Below, piece by piece: positions 8,914 to 17,931 of a DNA stretch of 64,000 bases (positions are counted from its first letter, which is position 1; every line of letters starts with the position of its first letter). A program made the translations under genes and the position numbers. The stretch comes from an uncultured cyanobacterium (GTDB lineage: Bacteria; Cyanobacteriota; Cyanobacteriia; PCC-6307; Cyanobiaceae): the NCBI GenBank assembly GCA_903935205.1, contig CAIZQU010000081.1:1-64000 (forward strand), read 5' to 3'. The notes beneath the pieces were generated by a model, which was not told the origin of the DNA, made no database searches, and saw nothing but the letters and a program-made list of their open reading frames with translations.

Positions 8914-11404
8914 CGGCCCAGGGATCATCGGAATCGAGGACGGGGCGGGGCCGCGGCTGCGGAGACCGGGTCAGACCCTGATCCGCATCGGAGAAACCCC
9001 CTTCTCCGATGCCGGTGCGGGGAGACCCGTAGCGCTCGCGGCGGGGCTCCAGTTCGTCGCTGCTGTAGCCGGTGGTCCCGGGGCGCGCCAGGCGGTCGCC
9101 AGGGCCGGCATCGGTGCGATCCGGGCCGGTTCTGCCGTAGCTGTCGCCGCCATCGTTCGATGGGCTGGCCCATTCGCTGGCGCTGCCGTAGGCGCTGCGG
9201 GAGAGGCCCTGACCGCTCCCTGCAGTGCCGTAGCCGGATCGGAGATCGCCTCGGTTGCGCTCGCCGTCCCCGTCGCCGTAGCCGAGGCGATTGCCGTCGT
9301 CGCCATCTCCGCTGAAACGCCCCCCGGATCCCGCTCCAAAGCGGCGCCCATCCTCGCGATCGCGGAATGGCCGTCGGTCGTCCTCCAGGCCACCGCGGCC
9401 CAGGCCGGTGGGGAAACCTGCGAGAGGGCCTTCGCCGTAACGATCGGATGCAGGACGCCGCGGCGGACTGGCCCAGGGGTCGCCGCGGCCCTCGCGGTCC
9501 CAGTCGTCCCAGTCGTCATCGGAGAACAGCTCATCGCGCAGCGAGCCCAGGGTGTTCTTGAGGCCCTGAAGCGGTCCTGATTCGGCGCGGCGTTCACTCA
9601 ACAGCCGCCGGTTCAGTCCGAATAGAGCCTCCTGAAGCTGGCTGACAGCCAGTTCCAATTCAGGGCTATCCCCCTCCCCCAGCAGCTCCTGAACATCGCG
9701 AAGGGCCAGTTCCACCGAGCGCTGCTGGCGCTCTGCCCCGTAGGGCCCCAACTCCAGGGCCGCATCCCGCAGCCGCCGCTCCGCCTGGGAGACCAGGGTC
9801 TGGGCGCGGTTGCGGCGATCGATCGAGACCCGGCGGCGACGGTCTTCCGCAGCCTTGCGTTCGGCCTCCTCGAGCAGGCGGGTGATCTCCTCCTCGCTGA
9901 GGTTGGTGCCACCCTGGATCGAGACGCTCTGCTGGCGGCCGGTGGTGCGATCGGTGGCCGATACCTGCAGCAGGCCGTTGGCATCGATGTCAAAGGAGAC
10001 CTGCACCTGGGGAACACCCCGCGGTGCCGGAGGGATGCCGGAAAGACGGAAGCGACCCAGTGACTTGTTGCCGTCCGCCATCTGGCGCTCCCCCTGCAGC
10101 ACATGGATTTCAACGGCGTTCTGGTTGGCCTCGGAGGTGCTGAAGACATCGCTTTTGCGCACCGGTATGGAGGTGTTGCGCGGAATCAGCACCTTCATCA
10201 CGCCGCCGATCGTCTCCAGGCCGAGGGACAGGGGGGTGACGTCGTTGAGCATCAGATCGCGCAGCTCACCGGTGAGGATGCCGGCCTGCACCGCCGCCCC
10301 GATCGCCACCACCTCATCCGGATTCACCGACTGGCAAGGCTCGCGCGGAATCAGGGTGCGCACCATCTCCTGAACCATCGGCATGCGGGTGGCCCCGCCC
10401 ACCAGCACCACATCGTCGATCGCCTCGGCGGCAAGGCCGGAGTCCCGCAGGGCACCCTGCACGGGGCGCAGCAGGCGGTCGAGCAGATCGGGGCAGAGGG
10501 ATTCGAAGACGCTGCGCTCCAGGGTGGTCTCGATGTGGAGGGGACCGGCCTCGGCCGTGGCGATGAACGGCAGGGAGATCGGTGTGCTCCGCACCCCCGA
10601 GAGCTCGATCTTGGCTTTCTCCGCGGCTTCGCTGAGCCGTTGCAGGGCCTGGCGGTCGCGACGCAGGTCGATGCCGTGCTCGCGCAGGAAGGCCTCCGCC
10701 AACCAGTCGACGATGCGCCGGTCCCAGTCGTTGCCGCCCAGTTGGGTGTCGCCGCTGGTGGCTTTGACATCGAAGACGCCGTTGGCGATCCGCAGCACCG
10801 AGACATCAAAGGTGCCGCCCCCCAGGTCGAAGACGAGCACCCGTTTGACGGTGCTGCGGTCAAAGCCATAGGCGAGGGCGGCGGCGGTGGGTTCGTTGAG
10901 GATCCGCTCCACCTGAAGGCCCGCCAGGCGTCCGGCATCGCGGGTGGCCTGGCGCTGGGCGTCGTTGAAGTAGGCCGGCACCGTGATCACCGCCGCCTCG
11001 ACCGGCTCCCCGAGGTAGGTGGAGGCGTCGTCGACGAGTTTGCGCAGGATGCTCGCCACCAGCTCCTCCGGGGCATATTCCCGTTCGGTGACCGGACAGA
11101 CCACCCGCACATTGCCCTGCTCATTGGCCCGCACCGTGTAGGGCACCCCGAGGCTGGCGTCGTCGAGCTCATCCCAGGCCCGACCCACGAAGCGTTTGAG
11201 GTTGGCGAAGGTGTTGCGGGGGTTCAGCACCAGCTGGCGGCGGGCCAGCTGCCCCACCAGCAGCTCCTGCTCGCGGCTGAACCCGACCACCGATGGGGTG
11301 GTGCGGCCACCCTCGGCATTGGCGATGACCTGGGGTCGGCCACCCTCGAGCACGGCCACCACCGAGTTGGTGGTGCCCAGATCGATGCCAACGATGCGAC
11401 CCAT
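8906..11404 (-). CDS. dnaK3: Hsp70 chaperone DnaK (DnaK3-like, long disordered C-terminus)
   Basis: MGRIVGIDLGTTNSVVAVLEGGRPQVI...VFDLGGGTFDVSVL; about 200-aa low-complexity G/D/R/S tail; operon with dnaJ matches the cyanobacterial dnaK3-dnaJ arrangement. Confidence 0.92.
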   Translation of the reverse strand: MGRIVGIDLGTTNSVVAVLEGGRPQVIANAEGGRTTPSVVGFSREQELLVGQLARRQLVLNPRNTFANLKRFVGRAWDELDDASLGVPYTVRANEQGNVRVVCPVTEREYAPEELVASILRKLVDDASTYLGEPVEAAVITVPAYFNDAQRQATRDAGRLAGLQVERILNEPTAAALAYGFDRSTVKRVLVFDLGGGTFDVSVLRIANGVFDVKATSGDTQLGGNDWDRRIVDWLAEAFLREHGIDLRRDRQALQRLSEAAEKAKIELSGVRSTPISLPFIATAEAGPLHIETTLERSVFESLCPDLLDRLLRPVQGALRDSGLAAEAIDDVVLVGGATRMPMVQEMVRTLIPREPCQSVNPDEVVAIGAAVQAGILTGELRDLMLNDVTPLSLGLETIGGVMKVLIPRNTSIPVRKSDVFSTSEANQNAVEIHVLQGERQMADGNKSLGRFRLSGIPPAPRGVPQVQVSFDIDANGLLQVSATDRTTGRQQSVSIQGGTNLSEEEITRLLEEAERKAAEDRRRRVSIDRRNRAQTLVSQAERRLRDAALELGPYGAERQQRSVELALRDVQELLGEGDSPELELAVSQLQEALFGLNRRLLSERRAESGPLQGLKNTLGSLRDELFSDDDWDDWDREGRGDPWASPPRRPASDRYGEGPLAGFPTGLGRGGLEDDRRPFRDREDGRRFGAGSGGRFSGDGDDGNRLGYGDGDGERNRGDLRSGYGTAGSGQGLSRSAYGSASEWASPSNDGGDSYGRTGPDRTDAGPGDRLARPGTTGYSSDELEPRRERYGSPRTGIGEGGFSDADQGLTRSPQPRPRPVLDSDDPWADG

Positions 11405-11475
11405 GAAGCTGCGTCCTGTGGACCGGGCCGGAGCCGGATCCCTGATGGCCCCAAACTAACGGTCCGGGTCTGAAC

Positions 11476-11494
11476 GTTAAACCGTGCTTAATCG
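11476..11494 (+). promoter_or_regulatory. Pho-box-like direct repeat upstream of pstC (candidate)
   Basis: gTTAAACC-gtg-cTTAATCg: two TTAA cores exactly 11 bp apart, about 90 bp upstream of pstC. Confidence 0.45.
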
Positions 11495-11583
11495 GTGCGG
11501 TGCTGCGGGGTTCCTAGATTGGTCCGAGCGGATCCCCGTGTGCTTCACCTGGTGCCCTCGCCCCTCCACCGCTCCGACCGCCG

Positions 11584-12558
11584 ATGACCAGGCCCCCGTC
11601 CCTGTCCTCGGCATCGTCACCGGACGATCTATACAGCCTGCGCCGCCGCCCCCTGCTCGATCGGTTGCTGGATCGGGGCTTCCGCACCCTGACCATGCTG
11701 TTGGCTGGCCTGGTGGCGACCCTGCTGCTGGGGATCCTGATCACGGTCTTCAGTGGAGCCCGGGAGGCGATCGCCAGCTTCGGTCTGGGTTTTCTGACCA
11801 GCTCGGGCTGGGATCCCGTGAACAACACCTACGGGGCGTTCACCGCCATCTATGGCACCTTGGTGAGCTCCCTGCTGGCCCTGGTCCTGGCCGTTCCCCT
11901 CGGCGTCGGCACGGCGATCTTCATCACCGAGGACATCATTCCCCGCCCCGCCCGCGAGGCGATCGGCCTGATGGTGGAGCTGCTGGCAGCGATTCCGTCG
12001 GTGGTCCTCGGCCTGTGGGCGATCTTTGTGATGGAGCCGGCCCTGCGCCCGGCCCTACAGCTGCTGCATCGCCTGCTGGGCTGGTTTCCCCTGTTCTCCA
12101 GCCAGCCCCAGGGCCCGGGAATGGCTCCCGCGATTTTGATTCTTGTCGTGATGATCCTGCCGATCATCACGGCAATCTCCCGCGATGCGCTGCTGCAGGT
12201 TCCGATCGAGTTGCGGCTCGGCGCCTATGGAGTTGGCACGACTCGCTGGGGTGCCATTTTTAACATCATTCTGCCCGCTGCGATCTCGGCAATCATCGGC
12301 GGTGTGATGCTCGCCCTCGGGCGGGCGATGGGCGAAACGATGGCCGTGACGATGATCATCGGCAACAGCCTTAATTTCAGTCCTTCTCTTTTGGCCCCAG
12401 GCAACACAATTTCGTCGATGCTTGCCAATCAGTTTGGAGAAGCAGATGGTATTCAGGTCTCGGCGCTGATGTATGCGGCACTGATTCTGATGGTGCTCAC
12501 ATTCACGGTCAACGTTGCTGCCCAATGGATTGTACGGCGACTTAGTCTTCGTTATTGA
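11584..12558 (+). CDS. pstC: Phosphate ABC transporter permease PstC
   Basis: Multi-TM; TAIFITEDIIPRPAREAIGLMVELLAAIPSVVLGLWA...LGRAMGETMAVTMIIGN. Confidence 0.94.
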   Translation: MTRPPSLSSASSPDDLYSLRRRPLLDRLLDRGFRTLTMLLAGLVATLLLGILITVFSGAREAIASFGLGFLTSSGWDPVNNTYGAFTAIYGTLVSSLLALVLAVPLGVGTAIFITEDIIPRPAREAIGLMVELLAAIPSVVLGLWAIFVMEPALRPALQLLHRLLGWFPLFSSQPQGPGMAPAILILVVMILPIITAISRDALLQVPIELRLGAYGVGTTRWGAIFNIILPAAISAIIGGVMLALGRAMGETMAVTMIIGNSLNFSPSLLAPGNTISSMLANQFGEADGIQVSALMYAALILMVLTFTVNVAAQWIVRRLSLRY

Positions 12559-12583
12559 AATCCCGAGTGTTCTCTTGCTGCTG

Positions 12584-13498
12584 ATGTCCCTCCAACCCCC
12601 CACAGTCCAGCTCACATCCCCCCATTTTGATCGGGGATCGTTGGAGTTTAATCCCTCTTTGTTGCGCAACCGCTTCAATAGCCTCTCCACCACCATCGCG
12701 GGCCTGTTCGCCACGATTGCGGTGCTTCCGCTGCTGCTGGTTCTGGTCTATGTCCTGATCAAGGGCGGCAGCCTGATCACCCCATCCCTGTTCACCCAGC
12801 TGCCTCCTGCTCCCGGCCTGGAGGGAGGGGGAATCGGCAACGCCATGGTGGGCACCGTGGTCGTGACCCTGATCGCTTCGCTGCTGGCGATTCCGATCGG
12901 CGTGGGAGGCGGCATCTATCTTTCCGAATACAACCGCCAGGGCCGCTTCGCCCAACTCGTGCGTTTCGCCAATGATGTGCTGGCTGGTGTCCCCTCAATC
13001 ATCAGCGGCGTCTTCGTCTACGGCCTGATCGTGGCCACCCGCATCTTTTTCGGTCAGAGCTACAGCGCTGTCGCAGGCGGCATCGCCCTGGCCGTGTTGA
13101 TGCTGCCGACGGTGATCAAGACCACAGACGAGGGTCTCAAGCTGGTTCCTCAGGAACTTCGCTGGGGTGCCTATGGCGTTGGTGCCTCCCAGGTTGTCAC
13201 GATTCTGAGGGTGGTGCTGCCGGCAGCCCTGACTCCGATCGCCACCGGCATCGTGCTCGCGATCGCCCGTGCGGCCGGGGAGACGGCACCGCTGATCTTC
13301 ACGGCGTTGTTTTCGCAGTTCTGGCCGGAGGGGCTGTTCAATCCGATCGCCAGCATGTCGGTCTTGATCTACAACTTTGCGATCATGCCCTATGCCCCCC
13401 AGAACCAGCTCGCCTGGGCCGCCTCGTTTGTGTTGGTCTTGATGATCCTCGCCGCCAATTTGCTGGCCCGCTGGATCACCCGCCTCAGCCGCCGTTGA
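12584..13498 (+). CDS. pstA: Phosphate ABC transporter permease PstA
   Basis: [43 protein letters not shown]...[20 protein letters not shown]; start placed at MSLQPP. Confidence 0.93.
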   Translation: MSLQPPTVQLTSPHFDRGSLEFNPSLLRNRFNSLSTTIAGLFATIAVLPLLLVLVYVLIKGGSLITPSLFTQLPPAPGLEGGGIGNAMVGTVVVTLIASLLAIPIGVGGGIYLSEYNRQGRFAQLVRFANDVLAGVPSIISGVFVYGLIVATRIFFGQSYSAVAGGIALAVLMLPTVIKTTDEGLKLVPQELRWGAYGVGASQVVTILRVVLPAALTPIATGIVLAIARAAGETAPLIFTALFSQFWPEGLFNPIASMSVLIYNFAIMPYAPQNQLAWAASFVLVLMILAANLLARWITRLSRR

Positions 13499-13595
13499 TC
13501 GGCTGTTCCGTCCGCCCCGTTCGCCAGGCAGAGCGACTGCCTCCAGCATCCGCAACCGTCCCCGGATCGATCGAGTTCCACCTGCAGCACCCACC

Positions 13596-14411
13596 ATGAT
13601 CGCCACCCGAACCACCAGCCAGAACACCAGCACCACCGCCTGCATGGCTCTGGAGGACGTCACGATTTCCTATGGCAGCTTCGAGGCGGTGCGCCATGTC
13701 TTTCTTTCGATTCCCCGCGGGCGTGTCACCTCGTTCATCGGCCCGTCGGGCTGCGGGAAATCCACGGTGCTGCGGGCCCTGAACCGAATGAATGACCTGA
13801 TCCCCGGCTGCACCCTGAAGGGGCGCGTGATCTTTGACAATCACGACCTCTACGACCCGCGGGTCGATCCCGTCGAGGTGAGGAGGCGGATCGGCATGGT
13901 GTTTCAGAAACCCAATCCCTTTCCAAAAAGCATCTACGAAAACATCGCCTTCGGGGCGCGCATCAATGGGTACCGAGGGGATATGGATGAACTGGTCGAG
14001 CGTTCGTTGCGCAAGGCTGCCGTTTGGGATGAGTGCAAGGACAAGCTTCAGGAAAGTGGTTTGGCCCTATCGGGTGGACAGCAGCAGCGGCTTTGCATCG
14101 CCCGAGCGATTGCCACGGAACCTGAGGTGATTCTCATGGATGAACCCTGTTCCGCACTGGATCCAATCTCCACGCTCAAGATCGAGGAGACGATGCATGA
14201 ACTCAAGCGCAGTTATACCATCGTCATTGTCACCCACAACATGCAGCAGGCAGTGCGGGTCGCCGATATGACGGCCTTCTTCAATGCCGAAGCCGTCGAT
14301 GGTGGCAGCGGCAAGGTGGGTTATCTGGTGGAATTCGATCGCACCGAAACCATCTTCAACGCCCCCAGCCAGCAGGCCACCCAGGATTACGTCAGCGGTC
14401 GGTTCGGCTGA
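13596..14411 (+). CDS. pstB: Phosphate ABC transporter ATP-binding protein PstB
   Basis: Walker [28 protein letters not shown] signature [33 protein letters not shown]. Confidence 0.96.
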   Translation: MIATRTTSQNTSTTACMALEDVTISYGSFEAVRHVFLSIPRGRVTSFIGPSGCGKSTVLRALNRMNDLIPGCTLKGRVIFDNHDLYDPRVDPVEVRRRIGMVFQKPNPFPKSIYENIAFGARINGYRGDMDELVERSLRKAAVWDECKDKLQESGLALSGGQQQRLCIARAIATEPEVILMDEPCSALDPISTLKIEETMHELKRSYTIVIVTHNMQQAVRVADMTAFFNAEAVDGGSGKVGYLVEFDRTETIFNAPSQQATQDYVSGRFG

Positions 14412-14773
14412 GTGGTGCTGGCCGGCCGCCACGGCTCCTGACCCCAGCCACAGGGCGTGCTCCATCCACCCACGCCGGAAGTCAGGTTTGCCCTTCGCAG
14501 GTCACAACCATGATCCGCATGCACATCCCCGGGGCTGCTCCGCGACGATCGAAGGCCGATTCGGCCAGGGCCGATGCCCTGTCAGCGGCTCAGCCGGGCA
14601 ATCTGTTCCAGGCTTTTAGCCGACGCACAACCTGATCCATCACCTGATCCATCGCTCGTCGGCTGGGTCCACACCCCTGGTCATGCCGACAGGGGCCGGC
14701 GAGGGTTGCCGACGCCTGGCTTCTGGGATCCCTGGGCGGACATCACCTGAGCCGTCGACTCGGTGTCAACCAA

Positions 14774-14860
14774 CGGAGAGGGAGGGATTCGAACCCTCGA
14801 TAGAGTTGCCCCTATACAGCATTTCCAGTGCTGCGCCTTCGACCACTCGGCCACCTCTCC
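14774..14860 (-). tRNA. tRNA-Ser(GGA)
   Basis: Reverse complement GGAGAGGTGGCCGAGTGGTCGAAGGCGCAGCACTGGAAATGCTGTATAGGGGCAACTCTATCGAGGGTTCGAATCCCTCCCTCTCCG: 7-bp acceptor stem, anticodon loop CTGGAAA, long variable arm, GGTTCGAATCC T-arm, G discriminator. Confidence 0.96.
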
Positions 14861-14900
14861 AGCGGCACAATTGTGCCTCCAGCAATTTAGCAGCCTGCCC

Positions 14901-15311
14901 GTGCCCCCGTCCCCCGCCCAGTCCCGTCCCCAGCCCTCGCCCGAGCCCCGCAGCCATCGCGTCACGGTGCACTGGCGCCAGCAGGGCCGGGTGATCAGCC
15001 ATCAGGTGCCGGAAGGGGCCTACATCCTGCGCAGCTTTGAAGAGCAGGGTGATCCGCTTCCCTTCAGCTGCCGCAATGGCTGCTGCACCGCCTGTGCAGT
15101 TCGGGTTCTGGCCGGCACGATCGATCAGTCGGAAGCCCTGGGCCTGTCTCGGGAGCTGCGGGAGCGGGGTTACGGCCTGCTCTGCGTGGCCCGTGCCCAC
15201 GGTGATCTCGAGCTGGAGACCCAGGACGAGGATGAGGTCTACGACCTTCAGTTCGGCCGCCATTTCGGGCGCGGTCGGATTCGCAGCGGTCTTCCCCTGG
15301 ACGACGAATGA
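14901..15311 (+). CDS. 2Fe-2S (plant-type) ferredoxin
   Basis: FSCRNGCCTACAVRVLAGTIDQSEA...GYGLLCVARAHGDLELET (CX4CX2CXnC); GTG start at 14901 because the upstream ORF overlaps the tRNA. Confidence 0.88.
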   Translation: MPPSPAQSRPQPSPEPRSHRVTVHWRQQGRVISHQVPEGAYILRSFEEQGDPLPFSCRNGCCTACAVRVLAGTIDQSEALGLSRELRERGYGLLCVARAHGDLELETQDEDEVYDLQFGRHFGRGRIRSGLPLDDE

Positions 15312-16210
15312 TCCCCACCCCCACCCGCATCTCCGACACCGCCGCGCGGGCCAGCGGCCTCTCGGAAGCCGAGTTGAGCCGTTTGCTCGATCTGGCCCGC
15401 CGGGCCTCCCTGGCGGGGGCTGAGCCCCTGCGCCGCCTGTTCCGTCAGGAGGTGCGCGTCGACATCAAGGGGGCCGCCGGCAATCTGGTGACCGAGGCCG
15501 ATCATGCCGCTGAAGACGCGGTTCTTGCCCTGCTGGCCGCGGAAACCCCTGATCTGGGCGTGCTCGCCGAGGAGAGCGGTCGTCGCGAGGGCAGCGGCAG
15601 CGGTGAGCTGCAGTGGTGTGTCGATCCCCTCGACGGCACCACCAACTACGCCCACGGCTTCCCCTTCTTCGGCACATCGGTCGGGCTCACCTGGCAGGGC
15701 ATGCCCCTGCTCGGCGCCTTCGCCATGCCAGCCCTCGATCAGCTGTTCTGGGCCGCCCCCGGCCTGGGGGCCTGGTGCAATGGGCAGCCGATGGCGGTGA
15801 CCCCCTGCCCCAGCGTGGCCGAAGCCCTGCTGGCCACGGGCTTTGCCTACGACCGCATCAGCCGTCTCGATAACAATTACGCCGAATTCGCCTGGTTCAC
15901 CCACCGCAGCCATGGCGTCCGTCGCGCCGGAGCGGCGGCGGCCGACCTGGCCTATGTGGCCGCAGGCCGTCTCGATGGCTACTGGGAGCGGGGCCTTTCC
16001 CCCTGGGACATGGCCGCCGGGGTGGTCCTGGTGGAACAGGCCGGTGGGGTGATCAGCGGCTACGACGGTGGGCCACTCGACCTGGCCAGCGGTCGCATCG
16101 TGGCGGCGGGGCCAGCCCTCCATGGCGAGATCCTGGCTGGGCTTGCCCAGTGTCGGCCGCTCACGGGCGCCAGTTTCGGAGCACCTGAGCTGGATGCCAT
16201 CGCTCCATAG
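15308..16210 (+). CDS. Inositol monophosphatase family protein
   Basis: NLVTEADHAAED, GVLAEESG, WCVDPLDGTTNYAHGFPFFGTSVGL, WERGLSPWDMAAGVVLVEQAGG. Confidence 0.92.
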   Translation: MIPTPTRISDTAARASGLSEAELSRLLDLARRASLAGAEPLRRLFRQEVRVDIKGAAGNLVTEADHAAEDAVLALLAAETPDLGVLAEESGRREGSGSGELQWCVDPLDGTTNYAHGFPFFGTSVGLTWQGMPLLGAFAMPALDQLFWAAPGLGAWCNGQPMAVTPCPSVAEALLATGFAYDRISRLDNNYAEFAWFTHRSHGVRRAGAAAADLAYVAAGRLDGYWERGLSPWDMAAGVVLVEQAGGVISGYDGGPLDLASGRIVAAGPALHGEILAGLAQCRPLTGASFGAPELDAIAP

Positions 16211-16242
16211 GATCCTGCAGCGCGGCCGAGTTCCCCGATTCC

Positions 16243-17421
16243 ATGGCTCTTCAACCTGCCGCCGGCGCCAGGGATCTCCATCCCGACGCGGTTGAAACCA
16301 ACCGACGTCTGGCGGAGCTGCTCGCCAGCGTCTACCGCCTCTGGGGCTACCAGGAGGTCGCCCCGCCGACGATCGAACGGCTCGATTCCCTTGAGGCCGG
16401 CGGCGCGATCAACCCTCGGGAGATCCTTCGCCTGGCCAGCGATGAGCCCCTGGGTCTGCGGCCCGAGCTCACCGCCCCGATCGCCCGGGCCGCCTCCACC
16501 CGCATGCCCGATCGCCCCAGACCTCTGCGGTTGTGGGCCTGCGGCACGACCTTCCGAACCTTTGTGGGCGATGGGGGTGATCAACGGATCAGTGAAGATC
16601 TGCAGAGCGGCGTGGAGCTGCTCGGGGTGGCCTCCTGGGCCGCGGACAACGAACTGATGCACCTGCTGCTCGCCGCTGCCGCCACCCTGGGCCTGCGCCC
16701 CCAACACCGGCCGACCCTGTTGGTGGGCCACCACGGACTGCTCGACGCGCTGCTGGCGCCGCTGCCGCTGGCCAGTCGAGGTCGCGTGCGCCAGGCGCTG
16801 ACGGATTTCGATCCCCTGGCTCTGGATCAGCTCGACCTGAACGAAGCGGAGCGCAGCCGCTACCGCACCCTGCTCGGCCTGCGGGGAGATCCCGGCCAGG
16901 TGCTCTATCAGCTGGAGCAATGGCTCGGCCCCACGGACCTGCTGCACAGCCTCAGTGCCCTGCTGGCCGGTCTGCAGCCCGCGGCGGCGGCCCTGGGTGT
17001 GCGCCTCCAGTTCGATCCCAGCTTCGAGCCCCACTTCGATCTCTACGACGGTCTGGTCTTCCGATTGGTCTGCCAGGGGGCTGACGCCCCAGTGGCGATC
17101 GCCAGCGGCGGTCGCTACGACGCCTTGGTTGGACGGTTCGACATCGATGGATCGCGCGCCGCCGGCACGGGCTTCGCCTTTGCCATCGAGGCGATCCGGG
17201 AGCTGCTGGACGCCGGAGGCGCCGCTGCGACCCTGCAGGGGCCCTGGTTGGTTGCCGCAGCCCCCGGCACCGATCCGGCCCGCTGTCTCAGCCGTCAGGC
17301 GGATCACCATCGCCGCGCTGAAGCGGCGGAACTCTGCCTGCAACCCTGCGAGGACCGGGCGCAAGCCGAGGCGATCGCCCGGGAGCGGGGCTGTTGCGGC
17401 GTCGACTGGCTGGAGGCCTGA
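16243..17421 (+). CDS. hisZ: ATP phosphoribosyltransferase regulatory subunit
   Basis: HisRS-like: YQEVAPPTIERLDSL...LGLRPELTAPIARAAS...YDGLVFRLVCQG...ASGGRYDALVGRFD; shorter than HisS. Confidence 0.88.
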   Translation: MALQPAAGARDLHPDAVETNRRLAELLASVYRLWGYQEVAPPTIERLDSLEAGGAINPREILRLASDEPLGLRPELTAPIARAASTRMPDRPRPLRLWACGTTFRTFVGDGGDQRISEDLQSGVELLGVASWAADNELMHLLLAAAATLGLRPQHRPTLLVGHHGLLDALLAPLPLASRGRVRQALTDFDPLALDQLDLNEAERSRYRTLLGLRGDPGQVLYQLEQWLGPTDLLHSLSALLAGLQPAAAALGVRLQFDPSFEPHFDLYDGLVFRLVCQGADAPVAIASGGRYDALVGRFDIDGSRAAGTGFAFAIEAIRELLDAGGAAATLQGPWLVAAAPGTDPARCLSRQADHHRRAEAAELCLQPCEDRAQAEAIARERGCCGVDWLEA

Positions 17422-17487
17422 AGACAGTGGCGTCGCTCCCGCCCGGTCGGGGGCCTTTCTAAGATCCGCCCACGCCAACCCGTTGCC

Positions 17488-17712
17488 ATGGCCCACACGA
17501 TCGTCACCGACATCTGCGAGGGCGTGGCCGACTGCGTCGACGCCTGCCCGGTGGCCTGCATACAGCCCGGTCGAGGTGCCAACAGCAAGGGCACGCCCTT
17601 TTATTGGATCGATTTCGATACCTGCATCGACTGCGGCATCTGCCTGCAGGTCTGCCCCGTTGCCGGGGCGATCGTGCCCGAGGAGAAGCCGGAACTGCAG
17701 CGTCAGGCCTGA
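17488..17712 (+). CDS. 4Fe-4S dicluster ferredoxin
   Basis: MAHTIVTDICEGVADCVDACPVACI...DFDTCIDCGICLQVCPVAGAI. Confidence 0.93.
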   Translation: MAHTIVTDICEGVADCVDACPVACIQPGRGANSKGTPFYWIDFDTCIDCGICLQVCPVAGAIVPEEKPELQRQA

Positions 17713-17931
17713 CCCTCGCCCAGCAACGGTCCAGCCGTCGCCCAGCGAGGCCCTGCCCTGATCGGCGATGGCTGGGCGCGCTGTTGCCTGCGCCTGAGGT
17801 CAGCCACCACCAGCGCCGAACCCCTGGGATCGATCTGCGGGGCTGCGCAGGTCGGTTTCCTGCCCATCAGCCCGGTTGGCAATCGACCGGTCGAGAGGTG
17901 ATTCTGGGGTGGAATCGCCAGGATTGGCACC

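Noticed and set aside
10103-11473. 456-aa plus-strand ORF antisense to dnaK3
   Set aside because: Shadow ORF; H/Q/G-rich translation, opposite to a clear Hsp70 gene.
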